NCBI GenBank assembly: GCA_046349595.1
Contig: JAXMCA010000001.1
Span: 558,001-622,000, forward strand
DNA length: 64,000 nucleotides
From: JACRLW01 sp046349595
GTDB lineage: Bacteria; Planctomycetota; UBA1135; UBA2386
Reading direction: 5' to 3'
Under the pieces are notes generated by a model that made no database searches, had not been told where the DNA came from, and was given only the letters and a program-made list of their open reading frames with translations. Below, one piece after another: positions 25,457 through 34,697 of this stretch (within the stretch, counting starts at the first letter, position 1; each line of letters begins with the position of its first letter). The position numbers and the translations under genes were made by a program.

Positions 25457-27823
25457 TCACGCGACGCACAGCACGATCAGGTTGTAGACCGCGTGCGTCG
25501 CCATGCTCGCCGGGAGCCAGCGCGTGTGCCGGTAGAGCAGTGCCGCGACCACGCCGACGACGAACACCGGCACCCAGGCCTGCTGCGGGTGGCACACCGC
25601 GAACACCGCCGCACTCCACACCACGGCGAGCGGTGTGCGCACCAGGCGCTCCATCGCCGGGAACAGCATCGCGCGGAAGATCAGCTCCTCGCAGAGCGGC
25701 GCGGCGACGACGGCGGCGAACGCCAGGATCACGAAGTCGGCCGAGCCCGCGACCGGGGTGACGCCCGCGAGCCAGCCGGCGCGACGCGCGAGCGCGAGGT
25801 AGCCGACGCCGAGCGCACCGAGTGCGATTCCCGCGAGGATGCCGAACGCGAGCCTCGGGAGGACCGCTCGACCATCACCCGGTGCGGCGAGGAAGCGATC
25901 GAGCGGGATGCCGCGTCGGCCGAGGACCACACCGAAGGCCAGCACGGTGAGGATCGAGGCGATCGCGGTCAGGCCGTACAGCCCGCCCGGCCCGACCCGT
26001 TCGAGGTCGACGCCGAAGGCGAACTTCATCAGCACGAAGCCGGTCGCGGCGATCACCGTCATGGTGATGACGGCGACGATGCCGTCCAGCATGTGGATCT
26101 CGGCATGTGGGACGGGCGACGGATCGAGCAGGCTCGGGATACGCGCGCGCACCCGCTCCCACAGCGCCGCGGCGAGCGTCGCCATGCCGAGCAGGACCGC
26201 GCCGCGGATCGCGATCGAGTCCGATGCCAGACCGGTCGCGTAGCTGCCCGCGAGGAAGAGGTAGGCGTAGTAGAAGCGTGCGCGGATGCGGCGCTTGTGG
26301 CCCTCGTTGCGCAGGTCGGTGCCGAGCACGCCGATCGCGGTCGCGATGCGGCCGGCGCACAGGACGCCGGCGAGCGCGAAGACGGCATCCGAAGCGAAGT
26401 CCGTCGGCTGGAGGCGTCCGCCTGCCGAGAGCGCGATCGCGGCGAGCGTCGCGATCGCGAAGCCGAGCCCGATGCGGACCCACAGCCGCGACTTCGCGAG
26501 CAGGGCGGCGTCGATCGGCATCGGCGACGCATACAGCAGCCACAGCGCACGGCGTTCGCCGACCAGCACCTGGAAGCAGCCGGCGCCGAGCGCATAGGCG
26601 CCGATGCCGTAGGCGAAGACCGCGGTGAGATCGGTCGCGGTGTCGGCGTCGAAGCGTGCCATCGCCGGTTGCGCGAGCCACTGGAACAGCACGAAGAAGG
26701 TCGGCGCGAGCAGGGTCTGCGCGAGGAACACGCGGTCGCGCAGCAGGAGCCGCAGCTCCTTGCCGAGCATCCCCGACAGCCGCGAGGGGCGGCTCCACCT
26801 CGCTGCGGCTCCGAGGCGCGCCACCGGCCCGCCGGTCGTCCGGACGATGCCGTGACGCAGTTGCCGCGTGGCGAGGATGTGGCATCCGGCGACCAGCGCC
26901 AGCAGGAAGGCCGCGGCCGGGAGCAGCGCGAGCGGGCCGAAGCGCACCAGTCCGGTCGGCCAGGTGAAGGGCGTGCACAGGAGCAGGTTGCTCGGCAGCA
27001 GGGTCGTGTCCTGGAGCCAGCGCGTCGGGTCCAGGCCCTTGCTGCCCATCAGGAACAGCAGGGCGAAGCCGCACAGCGCGATCAGCGAGAACCCCGCCTG
27101 CAGCGTGCGCACCCATTCGATGCGTAGATGCAGGCGGATCACGGTCTCCAACGCCACGCGCAGCGCGGCGGCCGACAGCGACACGCCGTATGCGCCGAGC
27201 GCCGCGAGCGGGATCGACCAGCCGCCGAAGCCTGCGCCGTACAGGAATTGCGCGTAGAGCGGCCAGCAGACGATCCAGCAGAACAACTGCAGGAACGACA
27301 TCGCCAGCGTGCGCGCCAGCACCAGCGACGAGGTGGCGACCGGGAATTGGAACCAATTGACGAAGCTCCACTCCGGCTTGCCGAGATCCTCGTTGGCGAG
27401 ACCGAGTCCGGTGGCGAGGGCGAGGAAGAGCAGCAGGATCGCGAGTCCCGCGACGGCGCGCTCGAATCGCTCCTCGCCCTGCGGCCCCGGCCAGTCACGC
27501 GGTGTGAACAGGATCCGCTCGGCGTCGCGTGCGCGGAGGACGCGTTGGGCGAGGTCGATCGGTTCGACGCCGGTGGAGATCCTCTCGGCGTCCTGCGCGA
27601 TGCGTCGCATCTCGCGTCCCGCCATCTGCGTCGCGGTGAAGCCGAACAGGGGGATGCTGACGAGGATCAGCAGCAGCATCCCGAAGCCGGCGCGCGGCGG
27701 TGCGCCGCGCCGGCCTTCGCCGCTCTTCCGCAGCCGCGCGATCGCGGTGCCGCGCAGCAGGCGCAGCACCGAGGTGCGGAGCAGGATGCGCAGCACCGGG
27801 AGCGTGCCCAGACGCCGCGTCAT
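25457..27823 (-). CDS. ABC-2 type permease fused to a CPBP intramembrane protease
   Basis: A 788-residue membrane protein. The N-terminal ~560 residues have two sets of hydrophobic segments and large loops like ABC-2 export permeases (SIPLFGFTATQMAG, LGKELRLLLRDRVFLAQTLL). The C-terminal ~200 residues are a CPBP domain with all three motifs: EELIFRAML near residue 712, FAVCHPQQ with His near 745 and HAVYN near 777. The partner ATPase is encoded just upstream, its stop overlapping this ATG (27823) by four bases. Such fusions are known from other bacteria, but substrates are not. It is the last gene of the six-gene minus-strand operon; membrane export coupled to proteolysis is the inferred role. 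Confidence 0.85.
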   Translation of the reverse strand: MTRRLGTLPVLRILLRTSVLRLLRGTAIARLRKSGEGRRGAPPRAGFGMLLLILVSIPLFGFTATQMAGREMRRIAQDAERISTGVEPIDLAQRVLRARDAERILFTPRDWPGPQGEERFERAVAGLAILLLFLALATGLGLANEDLGKPEWSFVNWFQFPVATSSLVLARTLAMSFLQLFCWIVCWPLYAQFLYGAGFGGWSIPLAALGAYGVSLSAAALRVALETVIRLHLRIEWVRTLQAGFSLIALCGFALLFLMGSKGLDPTRWLQDTTLLPSNLLLCTPFTWPTGLVRFGPLALLPAAAFLLALVAGCHILATRQLRHGIVRTTGGPVARLGAAARWSRPSRLSGMLGKELRLLLRDRVFLAQTLLAPTFFVLFQWLAQPAMARFDADTATDLTAVFAYGIGAYALGAGCFQVLVGERRALWLLYASPMPIDAALLAKSRLWVRIGLGFAIATLAAIALSAGGRLQPTDFASDAVFALAGVLCAGRIATAIGVLGTDLRNEGHKRRIRARFYYAYLFLAGSYATGLASDSIAIRGAVLLGMATLAAALWERVRARIPSLLDPSPVPHAEIHMLDGIVAVITMTVIAATGFVLMKFAFGVDLERVGPGGLYGLTAIASILTVLAFGVVLGRRGIPLDRFLAAPGDGRAVLPRLAFGILAGIALGALGVGYLALARRAGWLAGVTPVAGSADFVILAFAAVVAAPLCEELIFRAMLFPAMERLVRTPLAVVWSAAVFAVCHPQQAWVPVFVVGVVAALLYRHTRWLPASMATHAVYNLIVLCVA

Positions 27824-28587
27824 GACGGTGGAGCCGCGTCGATCCGGCCGACGACCCGGAAGAACACGTCCTCGAGCGTGCCGCCCGGTGCAAGTTCGTC
27901 GCGGAGTCCGGTGGGTGTCCCGAGCGCGGCGATGCGGCCTTCGGCCATGATCGCGACGCGGTGGCACAGCCGCTCCGCCTGGTGCAGCAGGTGCGTGCTG
28001 TAGAACACCGCGCAGCCCGCGGCGACCTGCTCGCGCACCAGCGACAGCAACGCCTGCGTGGCGAGCGGGTCGAGCCCGTTGGTCGGCTCGTCGAGGATCA
28101 GCAGGCGCGGCTGATGGAGCATCGCGCACAGCAGGGCGAGCTTCTTGCGCATCCCCATCGAGTAGTTCACCGCGTAGTCGTCGAGCGCGTCCTCGATCTG
28201 CAGCCGGACGGCGAGGTCGTGTGCGCGCGCGACGATCACCTCCCGCTCCATGCCGCGCATCTCGCCGCAGAAGCGCGCGATCTCGCCGCCGCGCAGGTGG
28301 TCGGAGAACCACGGTTCGTCGGGCAGGTAGCCGACGCGCTCCATCACCTTCGGGCGCTCCGCGAAGCAGTCGAAGCCGTCGATGCGGGCGCTGCCCTCGC
28401 TCGGCGCGAGGATGCCCATCAGCATGCGGATGGTCGTGGTCTTGCCGGCGCCGTTCTGCCCGACCAGCGCGAGGATCTCGCCACGCGCGACCTCGAGATC
28501 GACCTCACGCACCGCGGTGAAGGAGTCGAAGCGCTTGGTCAGGCCGCGGATCGTGACGATGGGGGCGTCGTCCAAGTCGTCGCTCAC
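27820..28587 (-). CDS. ABC transporter ATP-binding protein
   Basis: A 255-residue ATPase of the ABC-2/NatA-CcmA export type. Walker A is GQNGAGKTT (residues 43-51), the signature is NYSMGMRKKLALL, Walker B is LLILDEPTNGLDP and the H-loop is STHLLHQ. The signature has MGMRKK instead of the canonical SGGQ, common in this subfamily. The start is GTG 28587, overlapping the stop of the upstream FG-GAP gene (GTGA); its own stop overlaps the permease-CPBP gene (ATGA). It almost certainly powers that permease. Confidence 0.93.
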   Translation of the reverse strand: MSDDLDDAPIVTIRGLTKRFDSFTAVREVDLEVARGEILALVGQNGAGKTTTIRMLMGILAPSEGSARIDGFDCFAERPKVMERVGYLPDEPWFSDHLRGGEIARFCGEMRGMEREVIVARAHDLAVRLQIEDALDDYAVNYSMGMRKKLALLCAMLHQPRLLILDEPTNGLDPLATQALLSLVREQVAAGCAVFYSTHLLHQAERLCHRVAIMAEGRIAALGTPTGLRDELAPGGTLEDVFFRVVGRIDAAPPS

Positions 28588-30272
28588 TTCCAGGTCAGGA
28601 CGTCGAAGCGACGCTGCCCCTTGGTCTCCGGGTTCTCGCGGACGATCACGGTCTCGGCGCGGCCGTCACCGTCGAAGTCGGCGGAGAAGGCGTCGACGAT
28701 CTCCATGCCCTCGATCTTGTCGAGCGGCGCGCGCGCGTCCGCCGGGCGCTCTCCGGTGAGCGCGGCGTTGCGGGCGTCGAGGAGCTGCGCGGCGAGCTTG
28801 AGGATGCGCTCGATGTCGAACACGGTGTCGGGGTTCTCGAACAGCAGCTCGCGGAGACGGTGCTCCGCGGCGCGCTCCTCGTCGTCGTCGGCCTTCGGGC
28901 TGAGCCACAGCTCCACCGCGCTCTCGTCCTCGGTGCACAACGCGAGGTCGCGGCGGCCGTCGCCGTCGAAGTCACCGATCGTCGACCAGCGCAGCTTCGA
29001 GATCACCGACAGGAAGCGCTCGATGAGATTCGCGCTGTCGCCGAGCAGACGGATCAGCGAGGGCACGCGCAGCGTCAGCGTGCGGTTCCACTGCGCGCTC
29101 TTGTCGAAGCCGCCGTCGTCCGCGGTGCGATAGCCGAGCACGTGGATCGGCACGTCGATCGAGCTGATCAGGCCGAGTGCGAGCTGCACGCCGCTCGGCA
29201 CCTCGAGCTTGAAGGTCACGAGGTCGGCGCGCACATCGTCGTCGAGTCGCATCAGGAACAGGCCGCTGATGTCCTCCGCGACGATGCGCGTGTCGGCCTT
29301 GACGAATTGCGGCCCGTCCTTCGTCGACAGGAAGCTCCACAGCTTGCGACGGTGCGCGATCACGTAGTCCGGGATGCCGTCGCCGTCGAGGTCGCCCGAC
29401 TCCATGTGCTGGTCGTCGTCGAACACCAGGGTCTCGCCGAGTTCGACTCCGGCCTTCGGGGTGGTGTCGCGGAACATGGAGAGGTCGACCTCGATCGGCT
29501 TCTGCGCGAAGCGGCCGTCCGCTCCCTGCAGGAAGAAGCGCCGCCGCTTGCCTTCGCTGGCGCGCAGGTCGAGGCGGCCGTCGCCGTTGAGGTCGACGAC
29601 GTCGAGGGCGGGCACCACCAACTCGTTGCTCCAGCGCTCGGCGAGGTGGCCGTCGCCGCTCGCGACGTGGTGCGTGATGGTCAGCGGAACGGTCTGCGCG
29701 CGTTCGAAGCGCAGGCCGGCGCCGTGGCCGTCGGCTTCGGCGGGTCCGTCCACGGCGAGCCAGATCTCGAAGGTGTCGGCGACCGGCAGCACGAGATCGG
29801 GGTGGCCGTCGCCGTTCAGATCGCGTGCGAGCTCCGCGAAGGTCGGCTTGCCGACGCGCAGGCGCAGTCGGCAGTCGTTGGTGATCGGGCGTGCGTTCGC
29901 GACGAATTCGCCCTGCGCATCGAGCGCGTGGGCCTCGACGCCGCGGTCGTCGAAGACCAGCAGTTCGGGTCGGCCGTCCCCGTCGAGATCGGCGAGCTGG
30001 AGCAGCGAGCGACTGGAGTGGGGAAGGGCGAGCGCGTTGCCCGAAGGCGCGATCGCCGTGGAGTCCTTCGCCAGGCGCCAGATGCGCACCTCGCCGTCGA
30101 CGCTCGCGGTGACCAGCTCGGCCCGACCGTCGCCATCGAGATCCGCAGCGCGGAAGTCGGCCAGCGTGACCTCGGGTTGCAACGTGCAGAGCAGCCCGCC
30201 CTTGGTCTGCGCCGTGACCGCAGCGGCGAGTCCCAGGACGGCGGCGAGCGTGGCGCGGAGCAGATCGGTCAT
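28584..30272 (-). CDS. secreted FG-GAP/VCBS repeat protein (operon member 4)
   Basis: A 562-residue exported protein with a signal peptide (TLAAVLGLAAAVTAQ) and at least six FG-GAP-type calcium motifs (ADLDGDGRAELVTA, LADLDGDGRPELLVF, RDLNGDGHPDLVL, VDLNGDGRLDLRA, GDLDGDGIPDYVIA, GDFDGDGRRDLALC, ADFDGDGRAETVIV), predicting a beta-propeller in the periplasm or on the surface. It has no lipobox or C-terminal anchor. ATG 30272 overlaps the stop of the similar upstream gene (ATGA), and its stop overlaps the ABC ATPase start. The same-operon ABC machines suggest it works with or senses for them; this is inference. Confidence 0.85.
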   Translation of the reverse strand: MTDLLRATLAAVLGLAAAVTAQTKGGLLCTLQPEVTLADFRAADLDGDGRAELVTASVDGEVRIWRLAKDSTAIAPSGNALALPHSSRSLLQLADLDGDGRPELLVFDDRGVEAHALDAQGEFVANARPITNDCRLRLRVGKPTFAELARDLNGDGHPDLVLPVADTFEIWLAVDGPAEADGHGAGLRFERAQTVPLTITHHVASGDGHLAERWSNELVVPALDVVDLNGDGRLDLRASEGKRRRFFLQGADGRFAQKPIEVDLSMFRDTTPKAGVELGETLVFDDDQHMESGDLDGDGIPDYVIAHRRKLWSFLSTKDGPQFVKADTRIVAEDISGLFLMRLDDDVRADLVTFKLEVPSGVQLALGLISSIDVPIHVLGYRTADDGGFDKSAQWNRTLTLRVPSLIRLLGDSANLIERFLSVISKLRWSTIGDFDGDGRRDLALCTEDESAVELWLSPKADDDEERAAEHRLRELLFENPDTVFDIERILKLAAQLLDARNAALTGERPADARAPLDKIEGMEIVDAFSADFDGDGRAETVIVRENPETKGQRRFDVLTWK

Positions 30273-31792
30273 CGCTGCTCCAGGTGGATCACTTGCGTGC
30301 CTTCCACGACGAGCATCGCGAGCCGTCCGCCGTCGACGAAGGGCAGCACGCGGGCGCGCTTGTCGATGGTGGTCTGCCACAGCGCGACGCCGAGCTCGAA
30401 GCCGGAATCGGTGCGCATGGTGCGTCGGATCTGCAGCTTCTCCGCATCGGTGCGCTGCAGGAAGTCGCGGACGCCGTCGCCGTCCGCATCGAACAGCCAG
30501 GTCGCGAGCATGCGGTCGCGGAAGCGCCCGCGCATCACGTCGGTCGGGAGGAGGATGCGCTCGGCGAGCGACACCGGTCGCGCGAAGCGCGGGCGGTTGC
30601 CGCGGAACTCGTTGCGGAACACGTTGAGCTGCGCTTCGAGGTTGCTCGAACCGCCGTTGGCGAGCGCGCCGAGCACGTCGGTGCGCAGCGAACCGATCAC
30701 CAGCTCCGGAAGACCGTCGCCGTCGATGTCGCACACGCGCGGGATGTCGACGAAGCCGCGCAGCAGGAGGCGGTCGGTGGGCTTGTCCGGGAAGTGTCCG
30801 TCGGGCTGCTGGAGGTAGACCTCGACGCGGCTCTCGATGTCGTCACCCTGCGCACGGCCGGTGACGGCGAGCAGATCGAAGCGATGGTCGCCGTCGAGAT
30901 CGGCGACCTGCACGCTGCGCGAGGGATTGAGCAGCGAGCTGCCGCTGTCCTTCACCGTGAAGCGCAGCGAGGGTTCGCGTGCGTAGCCGTCGTTCCACGG
31001 CCACACGCAGAGCAGGTGGTCGATCAGTGCGACGACGTCGAGATCGCCGTCGCCGTCGAAGTCGCACAGCGCGGGGATCGGCACCGAGTCCTCGATCTCG
31101 ACCACCGCGGCGAGTCGCGCCCGGTCCTTGTCGCGCACGCGGATCTGCAGCGAACCGGCCTGCGCGCGCAGGCGGGCCTGGCTCTTGTCGGTGGCGTCCG
31201 GCGGAGGTGTCGGCGTGACCAGCTCGAAGGAGAGGCAGGCGAGTTTGCCGTCGGCGTCGCGGCGCTGCAGCAGCGCGCGGTAGCCCTTGGGTTCCGGGAT
31301 CAGCAGATCGTCGTGGCCGTCGTGGTCGAGGTCTGCGACGCAATCGGCGAGCAGGTAGGTGTGCGGCAGGTTGGCCGGCTGCCACAGCAACTCGATGTTC
31401 GCGATGCGGAACGGCCGCGCACCGCCGTCGCCGCACAGGTGCATGCCCACCGCGATCGAGGCAGAGCAGAGCACCAGCTCGCGACCGGGTTCCGGATCGA
31501 GATCGGCGAGGGCGAAGGCGACCACGTCGCGCGGCACGTCGATGCTGCGGTCGGGCGCGGTGGAGAACCCGGAGCCGTCGGCATGGCGCAGGAACAGCTC
31601 GATGCGGCGCGTGACGCCGTCGTCGCCCTCGGTCGCGACCAGGAGATCGCGGCGGCCGTCGCCGTCGATGTCCTCGAACAGGATGTCGCCGGCGCGACGT
31701 CCCTCGAGCTGCACGTAGTCGGCGTGGAAGTCCAGCGACTGCCCGTGCAGCGCGGCGGCGCAGACGAAGGGGGCCAGAGCGGCCCACCTCAT
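30269..31792 (-). CDS. secreted FG-GAP/VCBS repeat protein (operon member 3)
   Basis: A 507-residue protein with a signal peptide (WAALAPFVCAAALHGQ) and FG-GAP-type motifs (EDIDGDGRRDLLVA, ADLDHDGHDDLLIP, CDFDGDGDLDVVAL, ADLDGDHRFDLLAV, CDIDGDGLPELVIG, FDADGDGVRDFLQR). It resembles the next gene in length and design, and the two are probably paralogues. ATG 31792 overlaps the PDZ lipoprotein stop (ATGA). The upstream extension of the frame lacks a better start. No enzyme motif was recognised. Confidence 0.85.
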   Translation of the reverse strand: MRWAALAPFVCAAALHGQSLDFHADYVQLEGRRAGDILFEDIDGDGRRDLLVATEGDDGVTRRIELFLRHADGSGFSTAPDRSIDVPRDVVAFALADLDPEPGRELVLCSASIAVGMHLCGDGGARPFRIANIELLWQPANLPHTYLLADCVADLDHDGHDDLLIPEPKGYRALLQRRDADGKLACLSFELVTPTPPPDATDKSQARLRAQAGSLQIRVRDKDRARLAAVVEIEDSVPIPALCDFDGDGDLDVVALIDHLLCVWPWNDGYAREPSLRFTVKDSGSSLLNPSRSVQVADLDGDHRFDLLAVTGRAQGDDIESRVEVYLQQPDGHFPDKPTDRLLLRGFVDIPRVCDIDGDGLPELVIGSLRTDVLGALANGGSSNLEAQLNVFRNEFRGNRPRFARPVSLAERILLPTDVMRGRFRDRMLATWLFDADGDGVRDFLQRTDAEKLQIRRTMRTDSGFELGVALWQTTIDKRARVLPFVDGGRLAMLVVEGTQVIHLEQR

Positions 31793-32757
31793 CGATCCAC
31801 CTCGATCAACTGGTCGGCGTCGCCGCGACCGAAGCGGATGAACCACAGCAGGCGGACGCGCCATGCCGCGCGGGTGTGTTCGTGGCGGAACAGACCGAGC
31901 AGGATGCTCGTGTCGGTCTTGCCACGGTCGTACTCGTAGTCGAACAGCAGCGGCACGTAGACCTCGCGCGTGTCGCGTGCGCGACGGGTCAACGGAGCGT
32001 CGGCGCTCAGTGCCTTGCCCTCGCGCACGTAAGCGACCGCAGTGCGGTCCTTGGCGTCGCGGATCGCGTCGAGCACCGCCTCGGGATCCGAGACGGGTGC
32101 GCCGTCGACGGCGGTGACCAGATCACCGAAGCGCAGCCCGGCATGCCGCCAGGGACTGCGCGCCGACAGGCCGACGATCACCGCACCGGCGCCGGGTCCG
32201 AGTCCCGCGGCGCGCGACTCGACCTCGGTCGCGGTGCGCAGCACCACGCCGACACGCTTCTCCTCGCGCACCCTGCGCACCGCGGTGCGCGCCGGCAGGT
32301 GCATGCGCGGAACCAGCGTGAGCGTGGTGCTGGTGTGGCGGTTGGCGCGGTCGAAGCTGATCGTGACCACGCTGCCGGGTGCGGCGTCGAGCTCGACCTT
32401 GCGCCAGTCGGACTCGGCGGTGAGATCGCGCTCCGAGCCGTCGGCGAGTTTCGCGTGCAGGAGCAGATCGCCGACCTTCAGGCCCGCGACGTCGGCCGGC
32501 GAGTTCTCGACGATCGCCTGCACCTGCACGCCGTGCGCGGCTTCGAGCAGCGACTCCAGCGAATCACCCGCCGCGCCGACCTCGCAACCGGTGAAGGAGC
32601 CGAGCGGCAAGGCGGCGCGTGCCGCTTCGTCGTCGGGTTCGGCGAACAGGCTCAGCGGTTCCTCCATGTCGGCGAGCGGGGGTGGCTCGTCGGGCAGCCG
32701 GCTGGCGCAGGCCTGCAGCAGGAAGGACATCACCAGCACGGCGTCGCGCATCCGCAT
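31789..32757 (-). CDS. lipoprotein with PDZ domains (operon member 2)
   Basis: A 322-residue protein starting MRMRDAVLVMSFLLQACAS, a short lipoprotein signal with Cys17 as the lipidated residue. Two PDZ-like regions follow: about residues 75-135 (AIVENSPADVAGLKVGDLLL) and about 165-230 (SPWRHAGLRFGDLVTAVDG). No protease domain is attached, so it is likely an adaptor binding peptide tails or partner proteins in the envelope. Its ATG shares one base with the stop of the ABC fusion gene (TGATG) and its stop overlaps the first FG-GAP gene, placing it inside the coupled operon. Confidence 0.85.
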   Translation of the reverse strand: MRMRDAVLVMSFLLQACASRLPDEPPPLADMEEPLSLFAEPDDEAARAALPLGSFTGCEVGAAGDSLESLLEAAHGVQVQAIVENSPADVAGLKVGDLLLHAKLADGSERDLTAESDWRKVELDAAPGSVVTISFDRANRHTSTTLTLVPRMHLPARTAVRRVREEKRVGVVLRTATEVESRAAGLGPGAGAVIVGLSARSPWRHAGLRFGDLVTAVDGAPVSDPEAVLDAIRDAKDRTAVAYVREGKALSADAPLTRRARDTREVYVPLLFDYEYDRGKTDTSILLGLFRHEHTRAAWRVRLLWFIRFGRGDADQLIEVDR

Positions 32758-34604
32758 CACGGCACGTGTCTCCGGTTCAGGACGAGGATCGCGATCGACG
32801 CGCACGCCGCGATCCAGCACAGCGGCGCGGCGATCGCCGACTTCGCGAAGTGGAAGGCGGCATCCGATGCGCCCACCGAGAGGTCGTAGAAGAAGGACAG
32901 GTACGAGGTGTGCTCCTCGGTGACGCCGGGGAGATGCGTCGACGGCAGCCAGGCCTCGAACCTTCCGGTCCGGATCACGCCGCGCACCGCGCCGAGCGCG
33001 ACGGCCCCTCCGAGTGCCAGGACCAGCGCGAACACCGCACGCCGCGCGACCGCACCGCAGGCGAAGCCCAGCGCGGCGAAGGACAACAGCGGCAGGAGCG
33101 GCGACAGCAGGGCCTTGGCGAAGTGCGGCGCGACGTCCTCCGCGGCGACCCGCAGCGACGACTCCGGTTCGTCCTTGGTCATCTCGAAGCAGTCGCCGAA
33201 ATCGAAGCTCGCCGTTGCGGCGACGGCCGCGGTCGCGGTCGCCAGCGCGAGGACCACGCCCGCCGCGACGGCCACGGCCAGCGCCTTGCCGATCACCACC
33301 TGCGTGCGCGTGGCGGGGCGCAGCAGCGCGTTGCGCAGCGTGCCGAGCGCGAAGTCGCCGGCGATCGACTGGCTGCCGAGCGCGACGCTCACCAGCACCG
33401 CCGCCGGCACCGCCGCGATCAGTCCGAGCGCGGTGGCCGACCACGCGGTGAGGTTGGCCATGCTGAACTGCGTGCCGGCCTTCAGGTGCTCGAGATCGCG
33501 CGCATGGCTCTGCGCGACCGCGACGACACGCCACCCGGCGACGACCGCGGGCAGGGCGACGGCGGCGAGCACGCTGGCGCGCATCCCGCGGCGCAGTTCG
33601 AAGCGCAGCACGCGCAGCACCGGGAAGCGCGGTGCGAGACGCGCGGGGGGATCGCCGATCGTGACCGGGGCCGTCCGAGTGGCCGTCGTCGAGGGGTTCT
33701 CTTCGCGGTGTTCGATGCCGAGGTAGACCTCCTCCAGGGTCATCGGGCGCGGCGCGAAGCGCTCCACGCCGACCTCGGCCTCGACCAGCGTGCGGACCAG
33801 TTGCGCGGGCGCGGTGCCGTCGAGGTCGACGAAGCGCGTCTTGTCCGCCGTCGCGCGGAAGGTGAGTCCGAGACTGGTCAGGCAGCGATCGGCGCGCGCC
33901 GCGTCGTCGACCGCGAGCTCGTAGCGCGAGCCGGCCGTCTCCATCAGCGAGGCCATGTCGGCCTGCAGCAGCATCCGCCCGCGCTTCAGCACGCCGATCT
34001 TGGTGCACACCGCCGCGACCTCGGCGAGCTGGTGGCTCGACAGCAGGACCGTGAGCCCTTCGTCGCTGAGGCGGGCGAGCACCGCGCGCAGCTCGGCGAT
34101 TCCCTCCGGGTCGAGACCGTTGGTCGGTTCGTCGAGCAGCACGTAGCGGGGGCGTCCGAGCAGTGCCTGCGCGAGACCCAGACGCTGGCGCATGCCCTGC
34201 GAGTAGGTGCCGACGTCGGAACGGGCCTTCGCCGACAGCCCGACCTGCTCCAGCACGCGGTCGGCCTCGCGCCGCGCCGTCCTGCGATCCATGCCCTGCA
34301 GGCGCGCCAGCTCGATCAGGTTCCGCTGGCCGCAGACCCCGGGGTAGAAGCCGGTGATCTCGATCATCCCGCCCATGCGCGCGCGCGCTTCGCGCGGGTG
34401 GCGCGCCGCGTCGAAACCGTCGACCAGGACCTTGCCGCGGCTTTGACGCGACAGTCCCAGCGCGATGCGCATGGTCGTGGTCTTGCCCGCACCGTTGTGG
34501 CCGAGGAAGCCGTAGCGGTCGCCTTCCTCGACGGTCAGGCAGACACCGTGCAGGCTCTGGTGCCGCCCGTAGGCGTGGTCGATGTCGAGGAGCTGCAGCG
34601 ACAA
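32757..34604 (-). CDS. ABC exporter with ATPase and ABC-2 permease in one chain (operon member 1)
   Basis: A 615-residue fusion. Residues 1-~310 are an ABC ATPase: Walker A GHNGAGKTT (35-43), signature YSQGMRQRLGLAQALL, Walker B YVLLDEPTNGLDP and H-loop SSHQLAE. Residues ~340-615 are an ABC-2-like permease with about six hydrophobic segments (TALGLIAAVPAAVLVSVALG; LAVAVAAGVVLALATATAAV). Separate genes are usual, so the fusion fixes subunit stoichiometry. The start is TTG 34604, the only reasonable one, with TACCAT ending 10 bases upstream. It leads the six-gene operon. Cargo unknown. Confidence 0.87.
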   Translation of the reverse strand: MSLQLLDIDHAYGRHQSLHGVCLTVEEGDRYGFLGHNGAGKTTTMRIALGLSRQSRGKVLVDGFDAARHPREARARMGGMIEITGFYPGVCGQRNLIELARLQGMDRRTARREADRVLEQVGLSAKARSDVGTYSQGMRQRLGLAQALLGRPRYVLLDEPTNGLDPEGIAELRAVLARLSDEGLTVLLSSHQLAEVAAVCTKIGVLKRGRMLLQADMASLMETAGSRYELAVDDAARADRCLTSLGLTFRATADKTRFVDLDGTAPAQLVRTLVEAEVGVERFAPRPMTLEEVYLGIEHREENPSTTATRTAPVTIGDPPARLAPRFPVLRVLRFELRRGMRASVLAAVALPAVVAGWRVVAVAQSHARDLEHLKAGTQFSMANLTAWSATALGLIAAVPAAVLVSVALGSQSIAGDFALGTLRNALLRPATRTQVVIGKALAVAVAAGVVLALATATAAVAATASFDFGDCFEMTKDEPESSLRVAAEDVAPHFAKALLSPLLPLLSFAALGFACGAVARRAVFALVLALGGAVALGAVRGVIRTGRFEAWLPSTHLPGVTEEHTSYLSFFYDLSVGASDAAFHFAKSAIAAPLCWIAACASIAILVLNRRHVP

Positions 34605-34614
34605 GGAGCCGGGG

Positions 34615-34620
34615 ATGGTA
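34615..34620 (-). promoter_or_regulatory. candidate -10 box (TACCAT) for the six-gene ABC operon
   Basis: TACCAT on the minus strand ends 10 bases before TTG 34604, in the 93-base divergent gap shared with the FG-GAP gene at 34698. Same hexamer and similar spacing as at recJ. Confidence 0.4.
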
Positions 34621-34687
34621 CCGGCGCCCGAGCGGAGGTCGATCCGGGGCCGGGGAAAGTGGAGGTGCCGTCCGGGCGTTTTCCGCC

Positions 34688-34692
34688 GGAGG
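34688..34692 (+). promoter_or_regulatory. strong ribosome binding site of the FG-GAP gene at 34698
   Basis: GGAGG five bases before ATG 34698; one of the few consensus Shine-Dalgarno sequences in the window, and it fixes this start. Confidence 0.7.
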
Positions 34693-34697
34693 CTTCC

